In this document: positions 11,773 to 23,100 of the stretch, in pieces
Numbering within the stretch: position 1 is the stretch's first letter
Layout: each line of letters begins with the position of its first letter
Assembly: GCA_016859345.1 (NCBI GenBank)
Contig: CM029134.1
Coordinates: 16,543,560 to 16,607,559, forward strand
DNA from: Istiophorus platypterus
Lineage: Eukaryota; Chordata; Actinopteri; Istiophoriformes; Istiophoridae
Length of the DNA stretch: 64,000 nt
Direction of reading: 5' to 3'
Notes under the pieces: generated by a model
The model's input: only the letters and a program-made list of their open reading frames with translations
What the model was told of the DNA's origin: nothing
Database searches by the model: none
Program-made: the position numbers and the translations under genes

Positions 11773-13867
11773 ATGGATGAGAACGCCTACCGTCGTATTT
11801 ATGTGGAGAGAACTCTAGCCCTCATTAAACCAGACGCCATCCACAGAAGCGAGGAGATTGAAGACGTTATCCTCAAATCGGGGTTCACTGTTTTGCAGGT
11901 CGGTTCGAAGTTTCTCGTTTGAAAACAGAGATAAGACACAGTAACGTGTAATTACACAGCGTCGTCTCCAGCGGTGAACATGCACATCTGTCGTGACGGA
12001 CAGTTTCAGTCTGCAGGGTTTGCTGTATTGTGTCGGGAAGGGTTGGATCCAGCTGATTGTATCTCAGTGGGGATTTTTGAGGATGTTATTTACTTTTTAA
12101 GAGCCTCCACATAAACAGATGAGGCGCCAATGTTGCAAAGTCTCTCCAATAAATGATATTATCGACTGATTTATCGAACATATATTGTTATCTCTATATG
12201 TTGACGGATATGTAAGAAAATATATATATATATGCAGATTTATGTGCCCAACATGTTGAATCCCTGCATATATATATGAGCAGGACATTGCCTACACATT
12301 AAAGTTCTCAGAGTTTTATTTTTATGGTACAGCATTCTCCAGCAACTCGGATTTTGTAAATTAACTGCATACTTTTAAACACCTCCTGATACACTGAAAG
12401 CCATGTGAACTGTCCAAAAACTATTCCCTGACCATGCCGAAGTCTGTATTGTGTATTTACTTTACTATTTTTAAGTCTGTAAAAATTACTCTTTACTTAT
12501 CTGGACGGTTTGAGAATGATAAATTAGAGATTCACTAAATTTGACTCACCTTTCTCCACAAATCTCACTGAAGTGTTCAATACTTCATCCCTGTGGCAGA
12601 AGCGGAAGCTGCAGCTAAGTCTAGAGCAATGCAACGACTTCTACGCAGACCAGAATGGAAAGTTCTTCAGTTCCAGTTTGGCTGATTTCATGAGCTCTGG
12701 CCCCATCATTGCCCTGAGTCTGGCCCGCAAAAATGCTATTGCCCACTGGAAGTCCATCATAGGGCCAGTCAACAGCCTCGTGGCAAGGGAAACTCATCCA
12801 GAATGGTCAGTTTGTTCATTTATACAATATAATTTGTTCATTCAGACTTTTGGTCTGTTGTTTTTTGATTTATATATTACAATGAAAGAATTTTGATCGT
12901 ATTGCTACCTATGAAGGCTGATGATTAGAGGTGGAGCATAAACACAAACAAGACCTGTGATCAGTCCCATAATGTCAAATAAATATTGACTTGACTTGAA
13001 TATTGCTTTGATATCATGGCACCAATGTTTTAGTCAGACAGATTGGGAGAGGGAGCACAGTGTGATGAACTTATTAATATGTTGCGGTAAACATACTCTG
13101 TACATTCTCTACATGGTTTTGAAAAACTATCCTCATAAATTTATCTCTGCTCTATGTACAGTGTGTGAGAATTGGATATTTGCTAATATTGAATATAACT
13201 CATTGTGATTTTGGGCCCTAGCCTCTGACTATTATAAGGGGCCCAGAATGATCATATTTTATTACATACAGTTCATATTTATGTACACATTTATATGAAT
13301 GTCCTGTAACTGTTCCCCAGCCTTAGAGCAAAATATGGCACTTCTGAACTGACAAATGCTCTCCATGGCAGTGAGTCATTTCATGCAGCCGAGAGGGAGA
13401 TCAAATTCATGTTCCCAAACTGTGCGTAAAACACACACTCATACATACTGTTGTCCATATAGTATCGAACTCTTACAATTCTGTACCTGACATGCTTTCT
13501 CTCTGCAGCGGTAATTGAGACCTTTCCCTCAAGAGAAGCAACCGAAGAATACCTGAACAGGTATGTAAACCCAACTCTGCTACGAGGACTCACTGAGCTC
13601 TGCAAGCATAAGCCACACAACCCCTGTGTAAGTATTCAGTATTCAAAGCTCAATATCTTAGGATATACAGCTTGGCAGAATTATTAGCCATTATTTATTG
13701 CTGTCAATATTACTGTTACCATGTTATTTGCTGCTCTTGCATTTGGGGTCCCTGAAACATGGTAGTTAATTTTCTTGCACTTTTGTTTACCATAGGTTTG
13801 GCTTGCTGACTGGCTGATGAAAAACGCTCCAAACAAGCCTCTGATATGTGATGAAGTCGTTACCTAA
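11773..13867 (+). CDS. nme5: NME5, ciliary NDP-kinase-like protein of radial spokes
   Basis: Five exons: 11773-11898, 12600-12805, 13321-13421, 13509-13627, 13796-13867. Together 624 nt, 207 aa (human about 212). An NDP kinase domain spans about residues 8-145, opening with ERTLALIKPDAI and holding the active-site histidine at residue 126 within NALHGSES. The canonical HGSD is HGSE here, so kinase activity is uncertain, as for other group II NME proteins. The C-terminal part (PCVWLADWLMKNAPNKP) is the Dpy-30-like dimerisation motif. Known role: axonemal radial spoke and sperm flagellum protein, needed for motile cilia. The start was chosen at the first ATG of the exon; it aligns with the family just before YVERTLALIKPD. 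Poly(A) signals AATAAA at 14049-14054 and about 14188. It lies head to tail behind rack1, about 0.7 kb away. Confidence 0.95.
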
Positions 13868-15280
13868 AAAGGCTGGCTGAAAGTGTAAAAGGGGAAGAAT
13901 TTATAAACCATTCATCATTTTTTTACACCTCTATGAGGGATGTTACTTGATTCATAACATGAATTAAAATTCAGCAGGTTTACATAAGAGCACTAACAAG
14001 TGTTCTTGTTCAGTCAATCAATTAAATATCTCAGGCTTGTTTATTTTTAATAAAGCATTCAATCCCACCGGGTCTAACATATAGTCTTGAATTGTCTAGT
14101 AAATAAGCCAGGCTGTTAAAAATTTACCATCATTTCTATGACTTGAATTAAGATGAAAACATTACCTAAGTTGGAGCAAACACAACAATAAAATGTTTTG
14201 GTTTAAAATTTTGACCAGCATTGTCTTTGGTTGCCCCTTCGAAGTGGTTCACAAACACAAAATGTATTATTGTCAAAAGGCCATGTGTAAATGGCAGGTT
14301 AACAAATGTTGCTGTGCATAAAAAGTTGATGATTTCAACTGGTCAGCTGAGCATCAAAGTGTTTTATTCAAGCATTCAAAGCAGTTTGCATGACAGTTTA
14401 CAGACTGTTTCAGTTAAAAAAAAAAATCTGAATCCGTTGCAATTGTAGTGCGATGTGTTTTTTGATAGTATTTTAGCAGTCAGTGAAAAAAGTAGTATCT
14501 ATTGTGTGTATTGAGACTTGGCTGGAGTATATATATATATATATATATATCACGTGTGTTCTTTCTAACCCATTGTCTGGACAGATGGATGTGATAAACA
14601 GAAGAGATGATGATTATTGGATAGGCTCTGGTCCCTGCAGCCTTCATAGGATAGGTGGGTATAGAAACAGATTGATGGATGAGAAATAAAGTGAGCGGTC
14701 AGATGAAAACAATACGGTTAACTTCAAACTCTACTGGATTCTGAAAATATATATTAACAGGGACAACTTGAAATGCATTGCAGTGAAACACAACCTATTG
14801 AGACATCTTTGACGGTCCTAATGAAAACGGCATATACAAGCAACAAAATAGTGTTATATCCAACTCTCTGCACTTCTTTATGTATTTTTAACTTCGCTGT
14901 TGTACGGTTTCTGTTATTTTACCAGACCAGTGTTCATAGTCAATGAATGAAATGTCCATGTACATACAAAGTGCTTAGCGACGGCCCCTCCTGTACAATA
15001 TTCACCGACAACGTACAACGATAGCATACATTTCGGACATTTTTTTTTTTTTTTGTTCTCACACCGGCCTTTACTATCCACGCTACGCGGATCCCACCAC
15101 CGTCGGATCCGCACGGATCCACAGCGACCTCAGATGCGAACGGAACAAATTTTAAGAGCGACGCGTGGATCCGCCGCCGCCGCGTCGCTTCCACCGAACG
15201 TGCCCGGAGTTCCTTCCTGCGCGCCGGGGGGCGTGAACATCTTCTGTGACATTAAAAAAAAAAAAAGAAAAAGAAACCAG
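13868..15280. other. nme5 3' UTR and nme5-hnrnpab interval
   Basis: The nme5 3' UTR runs to about 14075. The rest is non-coding, with a (TA)n tract at 14528-14550 and a short retroposon tail at about 14618-14683. From about 15060 the sequence becomes CpG-rich, with a poly-T/poly-A pair and repeated GGATCC words, leading into the hnrnpab promoter. Confidence 0.5.
14618..14683 (+). repeat. Fragment of a SINE/LINE 3' tail
   Basis: The phrase GGATAGGCTCTGGTCCCTGC, then ATAGGATAGGTGGGTATAG and a GATTGATGGATG ending, resembles the common fish retroposon tail (gcgaccctgaataggataagcgg...atggatgg). Only about 65 nt survive, so no element can be named. Confidence 0.45.
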
Positions 15281-15286
15281 CGCGCA

Positions 15287-15335
15287 ATCCGATTGGCCGC
15301 CGCCGTGAGCGACGGCCGCCGCCGTCCAATCGGAT
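15287..15335. promoter_or_regulatory. hnrnpab: Paired inverted CCAAT boxes upstream of hnrnpab
   Basis: ATCCGATTGG at 15287-15296 is the exact reverse complement of CCAATCGGAT at 15326-15335. Each contains a CCAAT box (reverse at 15292-15296, forward at 15326-15330). Between them is GC-rich sequence with CCGCCGCCGT repeated. This is a typical NF-Y arrangement in a CpG-island promoter. The transcription start is probably some 60-130 nt further right. Confidence 0.6.
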
Positions 15336-15399
15336 GTCGTCCCCTCAGGAGTGTGTTTTTTTTCTGCCGGTTCTAGAAAACCAACCACGAGTTGTCGTC

Positions 15400-15990
15400 G
15401 TGTGGGAGAATCCATCTTGAAGAGAGCTCTCCGGTGGCGAGACCAGTAAGCAGGTTTTCCGTAATACTTTAGCCCCGGTTTCGCTTTATTTTTCGAATAT
15501 ATCGTCACGTAAGTATTCCGGTCGTCGTCTCGCTATCGTTCCCCCCCCGAGGTCGGGGTAGATTAAATGCCTGCAATCGGTAAGAAACGCGAGCGGAGGG
15601 TCCGCTCGGCGCGGCCTCTGCATTACGTAACTGCGAAGCCGAGTTGAACGGTGCGGGCTCGGGTTATCAGCGCGATGCAGGCGACTACGCCGCTTTTTTC
15701 CGCCCCTTAATCTCCGGCTCCGACAGAAACGCACGGTTCCCGTGTCGGGGCGGACACGGCGTCGCCTCGGTTAGCGTCCCCCCTCCCCCGTGGCCGGCCG
15801 CTATCGCTCGGCAACAAACGAGGCTCCCTTATGAATGCGTGAAGCGCAGCGAGCCGGCCAAAATGGTGGGAAATGCATGTATTGGCACTACGTAAATGGC
15901 GAAGCGTGTACGGCACGATGCGTTATATAACCGCTGATTTTTACATCAATGTTGTTTCTTTTTCTCTCTCCCCCCACATCGGGTTTTAGG
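15400..15990 (+). other. hnrnpab: Probable non-coding first exon and 5' UTR intron of hnrnpab
   Basis: A strong donor (CAC/GTAAGT) sits at 15508/15509 and a pyrimidine-tract acceptor (CGGGTTTTAG) ends at 15989, 24 nt before the ATG. The first exon would therefore end at 15508 with a start somewhere after the CCAAT pair. This is splice-site inference only. The surrounding 15080-15900 is CpG-rich. Confidence 0.5.
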
Positions 15991-16013
15991 TAATAGCGCA
16001 AAAAAAAAGGAAA

Positions 16014-18014
16014 ATGTCTGAGACAGAGCAGCAATACATGGAAACATCAGAAAACGGCCACGAAGTCGACGAGGACTTCAACGGCGCCGGCCTCGCCGAG
16101 GAGGGAAACGACGGCGGCGCCGTGAACGACTGCGGAGAGGGCGCGGGGCCCGACGCCGACGGCAACTCGCAGAACGGCGGCACGGAGGGAGGCCAGATCG
16201 ACGCCAGCAAGGGCGAGGAGGACGCGGGGTGAGTGGGAACGGCGCCGCGGGAGCCCCCCGCTCGGGAAAAGATCCACTCGTGGTCCGCCGGGTTTCTTTG
16301 TTCAGCCGGCCTTTGTTGGCGCCATGTGCGGAGTGGATGCGGAGAGGGAGAGGGAGGGAGGGAGGGGGAGGGGATGGGCGCTTGAGCAGAGATCAAATTT
16401 AACGCGTATTGGCTCGGATCCGCCGTGTCTGCTCCGCTCGTATAGCGATTTTCATTATATTGGAATAATGTTGTAAAAAGGCCCGAAGCCATCGCGACTG
16501 TAGCCTGGCTTCCTACGTCATCGGGTCAACAGATGTTCTGGAACAGTGTGTACATTTACACCCCCCCCCCCATCGACAGCCACCCCACCCCCACGGCCCT
16601 AAAGTTGGAGTAGCATTACTGCCTGTAATTCTGAACGTGCCAACCCCCCCCTCTGCCCCCTTTCTGTGTTTCAGGAAAATGTTCGTCGGTGGTCTGAGCT
16701 GGGACACAAGCAAGAAGGATCTTAAAGATTACTTCTCTAAATTTGGCGAGGTGACAGACTGCACCATAAAGATGGACCAGCAGACGGGCCGGTCAAGAGG
16801 CTTCGGCTTCATTCTCTTTAAGGATGCAGCCAGCGTAGACAAGGTGAGCGGGGGAGCGTTGGAGCTCGAGGAACTCTAGCGCGTTTGCACAGTAGGCAGT
16901 TTTTTAATATACGTGTATGTATGTTTTTTTTTTTTTTTAAGGTTCTCGAACAGAAGGAGCATAGATTAGATGGCCGACAGATCGACCCAAAGAAGGCCAT
17001 GGCTATGAAGAAGGATCCAGTCAAGAAAATCTTTGTGGGAGGCCTCAACCCTGACACTTCAAAGGAAGTCATTCAGGAGTACTTTGGGACCTTTGGAGAG
17101 GTAAGGCATTTACTGGATTTTGCCAAGTTTGAGTTCCTGAATGGTTATAATGATACTGTCTGATTTTAAGTATATAAATATTTTTTTTTTTCTCTTGTTT
17201 AGATTGAGACCATTGAGCTTCCTCAAGATCCAAAGACAGAAAAGAGGCGGGGGTTCGTATTCATCACGTATAAAGAGGAGGCTCCTGTCAAGAAAGTTAT
17301 GGAGAAGAAATACCACAACGTTGGTGGAAGCAAGGTAATAACTTATTATACATTCAGGGAAACTTGGGCGTAATGTGATCAGTTTACCCCCCCCCCAAGC
17401 AATTTCACTTTTCGATGTAACATGCTCCTTTTTTTTTTTTTTTTTTGGCGTTCCAGTGTGAAATTAAAATAGCCCAGCCCAAAGAGGTTTACCAGCAGCA
17501 ACAGTATGGTGCCCGAGGATACGGAGGACGTGGCAGGGGCCGTGGAGGTAAGCGTCCATCTTATTTCACACCAACAAGGTCTTTCTCGTAACCTATGGCC
17601 AGTGGCAGATTTTAAATTTGTGCAGATTAAATGTCTGGGTCCAGAGTACTGGAGATCTGTGATTAAGGCTTCACCTGTCGTTTCTAGGCCAGGGCCAGAA
17701 CTGGAATCAAGGCTACAATAACTACTGGAACCAGGGATACAACCAGAACTATGGCTATGGACAGCAAGGCTACGGATATGGCGGATATGGCAACTATGAC
17801 TACTCTGCTGGTTATTACGGCTATGGGGGTGGCTACGATTACAGTAAGCGATAAGTGCCCCCAGGGAAAGAAAAAGAAACTTTATTTTCTTGGTCCTCCT
17901 TGTTGTACAGAAGAACTCAGTCCCTTTTTCTCTTGTCCTCCAGACCAGGGCAATACAAGCTATGGGAAAACTCCAAGACGTGGAGGCCACCAGAGTAGCT
18001 ACAAGCCATACTGA
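16014..18014 (+). CDS. hnrnpab: Heterogeneous nuclear ribonucleoprotein A/B (CBF-A)
   Basis: Coding exons: 16014-16228, 16675-16843, 16942-17100, 17203-17334, 17457-17547, 17688-17843, 17944-18014. They join in frame to 993 nt, 330 aa (human 332). Layout: acidic, glycine- and asparagine-rich N-terminal CBFNT region (about 1-72); RRM1 from residue 74 (RNP2 MFVGGL, RNP1 RGFGFILF); RRM2 from residue 158 (RNP2 IFVGGL, RNP1 RGFVFITY); an RGG box (GYGGRGRGRGG); then a Gly-Tyr-Asn-Gln low-complexity tail ending SSYKPY. The protein binds nuclear and cytoplasmic mRNA, takes part in mRNA localisation and also binds CArG-box DNA. Exon 17688-17843 is 156 nt and phase 1 on both sides, so skipping it keeps frame and removes 52 Gly/Tyr-rich residues, matching the p37/p42-type isoforms of mammals. 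Paralogue hnrnpd is the main alternative; the N-terminal region and neighbour phykpl favour hnrnpab. Confidence 0.95.
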
Positions 18015-18790
18015 TCACACGTAGTGCAGGTATGCATTTTTGCATCATCCGTGGTAGTATGAGAACATAGCTGTAACCATTGGTGCCTTTTTGACCCCAA
18101 AGATCTCCATCTACTTAAAATCCATTCAAGCATTGTGGTGGGGTTAGAGTAGGTCGTGTTGTGAGGTCTGTGATCGTTAAAGATGGATTCATTCCACCTG
18201 TCAGCCATCTTAAAATGCATCTCTACAAACACTACTTGATCAATAAGGGTTGAGTTGGTGGTGGTTGAGAACAGGAATACGGCCCGTTACACCTTTTTAC
18301 TAGGGTGCTACGTCAGATAGCTAGCGGTCGTGTCCCCTCCCTCCCCCCAAACTGTGTCTGTCCATTCACTGACCTGTCAAACTCATTCATGCACCTGTCT
18401 GTCTTTGTGTAACTGCATGCCATACTTGGTTTATTCTCAGTAATGATAAGCCCCGTGTTTTTCTCTTAAGGTCTAAAGTAAATAAGAAAAAGAGATCCAT
18501 GGTCTGACCACAGCGAACATGGGCTCTGGCTTTTCCTTTGGAGTTGGCAGAAATTTGGACTCATGCTCCATTTGTACAGATCAAGTGAGGAACTGGGGAA
18601 GCAAATGTCACTTTTCCACTTTTTATTTTATATTGTTTTGTGTCCATTTACATTTCCAGTGATGGAAGTGTTATTTTTACTGTACTTTTTGGTACCTTTT
18701 TGAATCTAATGTATTGTATGGTTGTATTTTTACATGTCTACTGGATTTACAGATGAGCAGGAGCAAGAGCTTTTAAAGCTCACAAATAAA
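18015..18790 (+). other. hnrnpab: hnrnpab 3' UTR with a possible 3' UTR intron
   Basis: CAG/GTATGC at 18029/18030 is a good donor only 15 nt after the stop codon. Possible acceptors end at 18440 (TTTATTCTCAG) and 18470 (TTTCTCTTAAG). If spliced, the junction lies too close to the stop codon to trigger nonsense-mediated decay. AATAAA at 18785-18790 is the likely poly(A) signal. Confidence 0.5.
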
Positions 18791-18799
18791 ACAATTTGC

Positions 18800-19580
18800 T
18801 TTTTTTTTTCTTTTGGTGTTTCTAGATCTTTAGTTATTTTCTCCCGTGCTGAGTGTTGGATGCGAGTTGCATGGCTTCAGATGTGGGGTGAGGTAAAATA
18901 AGGGATTTAAACCAATCAAAGGGTTCATTGTAAGCGTGTCAAGTGAATGTTTGCAGATGGCATAGTAGACGAAGACAACCAGCATCTTTTTTTTTTCTTC
19001 CTTTTTGCTTTTAAGGAGATTCTTCCCCTATCATGTCTGCAATTTTAAGTGGCTTTACTAGTGTTATTCAACTGAACGCAAGCCTGTTAATGTAAGAGGG
19101 TACTCCCTCTCTCACTGGAAACTCATTCCTCTAGTGTCTTGGGCAAATTGGTAGAAATAAACTTTTGGTTTATATTACACATGGATCTTTTTGTTATTAT
19201 TTGTAAAGTTAATGTTAAATGTTTTGTACTGTTAAATGGCTTGCTTGTTTTGTCTGGAGTAATGTTAACATCTCTACGGATGCCTCATTGGGAAGCTGTG
19301 GGAGAGGGCTTCACTACCTGCAGGATAACTGGCTGAGTGTTAATACCCACCCCACTAGATGTGAAACTGCGATTCTTGAGAATTTTTGTGAATGTGTCCA
19401 GGAATTAAAGATAGTGGTCTGGTAAGTGCTTATCTCAACCATACTGTATATTGAGAACATTTTGCTGATCAGCGTTATATGCTAGGACCAATTATTTAAA
19501 AAATTGCTACTGTGTGTAAAAGAATAGTCAGTGGGGAATTACAATGTAAAATGTTTATTAGTTTCTTGATTTAAAATAAG
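18800..19580. other. Tail-to-tail interval between hnrnpab and phykpl
   Basis: No gene seen. The two genes converge here; the sequence is AT-rich with T-runs at about 18800 and 18988. Short open frames at 19139-19425 have no support. Confidence 0.45.
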
Positions 19581-19582
19581 TC

Positions 19583-19588
19583 TTTATT
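19583..19588 (-). terminator. phykpl: phykpl polyadenylation signal
   Basis: TTTATT on the plus strand reads AATAAA on the gene strand, about 515 nt past the phykpl stop codon. It is the first good signal in a plausible 3' UTR. Confidence 0.6.
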
Positions 19589-20102
19589 GAACTTCATTAG
19601 TGTCATGTTGGCATATCATGTATCAGTCGTCTCCCAGGTAGTAAAGATGCTGTAGCTGGCATCACAATGATTACCTCCAGTTGGCTGGTTTTCTTCAGAG
19701 AGGTGACTGTAGCTCCTCATTCTACCAATGTCATACCAGAAATTTCAGTTCTAGGTTGTATTGCTTAAAAAAACATCACAGAGCAGTCATCCTTCAGTTC
19801 TGGCTGTCATTTACTGTCTACTATCACTGCTTTTATACTACCTAGATTTAAGCTTTGATATTTAAAAAATTACTGAAAGTTATGTCAGACAAACTAATGG
19901 ATTTTGAAAACAAAGTGACCTTGTCCCACAGTGTTAAGTGTTGGGTGCTAGGAAGCAACATGTTCTGCCAAATGAAATGACTGAACTTGTTCTACTGGAA
20001 CCTCAAGTATAGACATTCATATCTCTACCTCTGAACTTTATGAATGTGACCATCTGACAATGTCTGATGCAATTAAAAGTTTTTCTACAGGTTTAACAAA
20101 CC

Positions 20103-23100
20103 TTAGATGTCTTCCTTTTCCAGTTTAAGGTCATTGGCTTCCATGTCTGTGAGAACAAGAAAATTTAATGAGTTATTCTGCACCTAAATGATGAATGTAA
20201 AATAAACTCGTACGTCAAGTGTTAAGTAGATATTATACATGCAATCCTCTGGTAACAGCCTTAGTGTGACAGTGGTGTTTGTATTATTAACCTGTGAAGA
20301 TGCGGTCAATACAGTGCACCAGCAGTTCTGCATCTTCCATACTGAAGCACATAGGAGGTTTAAATTTCAAGACATTTTCCCAGGGGCCATCTGTACTGAC
20401 ACAGATTCGATCTTCCTCTTTCAGCCTAATATAAAAGAGGCATTAACTTAGATCCCAGGGCATCGCATGGCTTAGGCAGTGAACGCTTGAGAAACAAAGA
20501 TGGTGTTTCTTCCTGGCAGAAGAAAAGTGTTAACTATAACCATTTACTGCTGTAATCCTATACCTCTTCACCATCAGTGCTGCTGTTTCTGTGGCAGGAG
20601 TCCTCTTCTCCCTGTCTGTAACCAGTTCAAGGCCCACAAACAGACCTACACCTCTAAAAACAAAAAAAAATTGTTAAACTGAAGAAAATAGAAAAATACA
20701 TCTTGCATATTGGCTTTTATATATATATATATGTCTATATATTTTGCAACCTTATGTTAAAATCATTTAAATTCATATTTACCCTCATCAATCTACAAAA
20801 AGTACTTGATAGCGACCAAGCAAAAAATGATTAAAATTTTTTTAAATGAAATCTTCACACTGACATAAGTATTCCTACATTTGAAATAAAGCTCCAGCCT
20901 CCCCTTTTTTTACACCTTTAAGTGCAGTGGAGTCCACCTGTGGTAAATACCATTAATTGCAGATGACTGGAAAGCTCATACATCTGTCTATAAGAGGTCT
21001 CACAGCTGACTGCAAACTGGAGTGACAACCTAGCTGTGAGGTTGATGAGTCTGCCTGCAGAGCTCACAGGATTATGTCACGGCACAAATCTGGGGGGGTT
21101 AAAAAAAAAAAATCAATTGCATTAAAGGTTCACAAGAATACAGTCGCCGTAATAAGTCTTAAATGAAAGGAGTTTGTAACAATCAGATTCCTAATTCCTA
21201 AAGACGCCCGGCCAACCTGAGTAGTTTGGATAAGGGCCTTGGTAGAGAGGGGAACATGTTCCTGATAGTCACTGTTGTTGGAGACTGGCCAGACAGAAGC
21301 CTCTCCTCAGTAAAAGACAAGAAAGCACCTAAAGGACTCTGAGACTGTGAGGGAGAAGATTATCTGCTCAACAGTTTGGCCTCATTTCTAAGAGTTTTGC
21401 AACCAGTTGTGGGGATGTTTTTCATCAGCAGGGAAGTACAGATATCCTTGAAATGAAAACCTGGTCTGGGACCATCAGGACCTCAGCCTTGGCCAAAGGT
21501 TCACCCTCCAACAGGGCAATGACCCTAAGCACAAAGCCAAGACAACGTAGGAAAAGATAAGGGCCAACTCCGGGATTGTCCTTGAGTGGCCCAGCCAGAG
21601 TCCTGACTTGAACCCAGTCGAACAACTATGGAGAAACCTGAAAATGACTGTCAACTGACAGTCCCCCTCCAACAAGACAGAGCTGAAGAGGATCTGCTGA
21701 GAGGAAAAGCAGAAAATCCCTAAATCAAGGTGTGCAAAGCTTTTCGCATCATATCCAAGACTTGAGGCCGTGGTCACTGCCAAATGTGCTTCAGCTAAAT
21801 GCTGAGTATAGGGTCTGAATACTTATGTCACTATGATATTTCAGTTTTTCCTTTTTAATAAAAATACAAAAATATTCTCAAATTCTGTTTTCCCTATGGC
21901 ATCACAGGGTATTCAGTGTAGATCGAGGGAGAATATTAATTTAAATGATAATAGTACAAGGCTGCAACTTGAAAACATGGAAAAAGTGAATGGGTCTGTA
22001 TACTTTCTGAATACACTCACAGTAGGAAAAGCAAGGATGTAATTAATGAAATTATTGATGGTTCGATTTTACTGCTGCTACAGTTTGAGGGCAGGTTTCA
22101 CCGTCATGCCTTACTGGGTCATTTGATTAGCGAACTCATTGTTAATGCTGTTCTTAACACTCATGTTTTTCCTACAGTGGCAGGTCAAGATATTGGTTGT
22201 AAGGCATAATACACACATTATAAAGAATATGAAAAAAATCCTTTCACATGAATGATATTTTTTGTGATGTGGATAAGGGCTCATTTTTACTTAGGACATT
22301 TACACATTTAAAAGTTTCATACATATTGACAAGATAACCTTCTTTTGAATCCAAACAGTTTGTCTATAGTGTAAAGTCATGACATTAGTTACAAGATGCA
22401 TCACCCTCTTTCAGATATATCAACACAGGTTTTTTTCAAGGATCCACAAAAAAGTTGTACTTTAATGACTGTTAGGTATACAAACACAACTGAATATGTG
22501 TGGGTTCTTAAGACGCATGACTTTCTGTTTGCTGAGCACATTTTGTTGTCATTATCTTTTTATATCTATTTCAAGCCCAACCACCCCTGCATGAAAAGGT
22601 AGTTTAGTCAATTAAAACAACATAAATTCTCCCACAACAAAGTTCCTACAAAACAAGAAAGTCAGAGAGATGTCAGTCTGGCACTGTATATGCTCACACT
22701 GTTACGATAAGAGGTCTAATCAGCCAAGTTATATGAGAACGCGTGTGTTGCCGTACCAAGGGACTGTAGGAGCTTTAATTATTGTTGGCAGTGAAATGGT
22801 AATATTAGGTACCAAAATCTTTATAATTACCAGATAGTAAAATTTTTCCCTTATTATCTATTTTTGATACTGATTTAATGCTATGGGCTCTGAGAATAGA
22901 TTAGCATTAACTTTTATGAGTTTGAAGAGCCAGAGTGTACTAGTCATTAGCATCCTTACCTGACATCGCCTATTATTTGATGTCTTGTTTGTAGCTTAAT
23001 GAGCAAATCTTTAAGATGTGCGCCTACTCTCATGGCGTTTCCTCTTAAGTCCTCCTCCTCTATCACATCAAGGACTGCCAGGCCAATTGCACACGACACT

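Noticed and set aside
15152..15508. Minus-strand 118-aa frame at the hnrnpab promoter
   Set aside because: It is a GC-rich promoter frame with no motif or splice context, antisense to the likely first exon.
16047..16492. Minus-strand 168-aa frame opposite hnrnpab exon 2
   Set aside because: Shadow of the acidic Gly-rich coding exon and G-rich intron.
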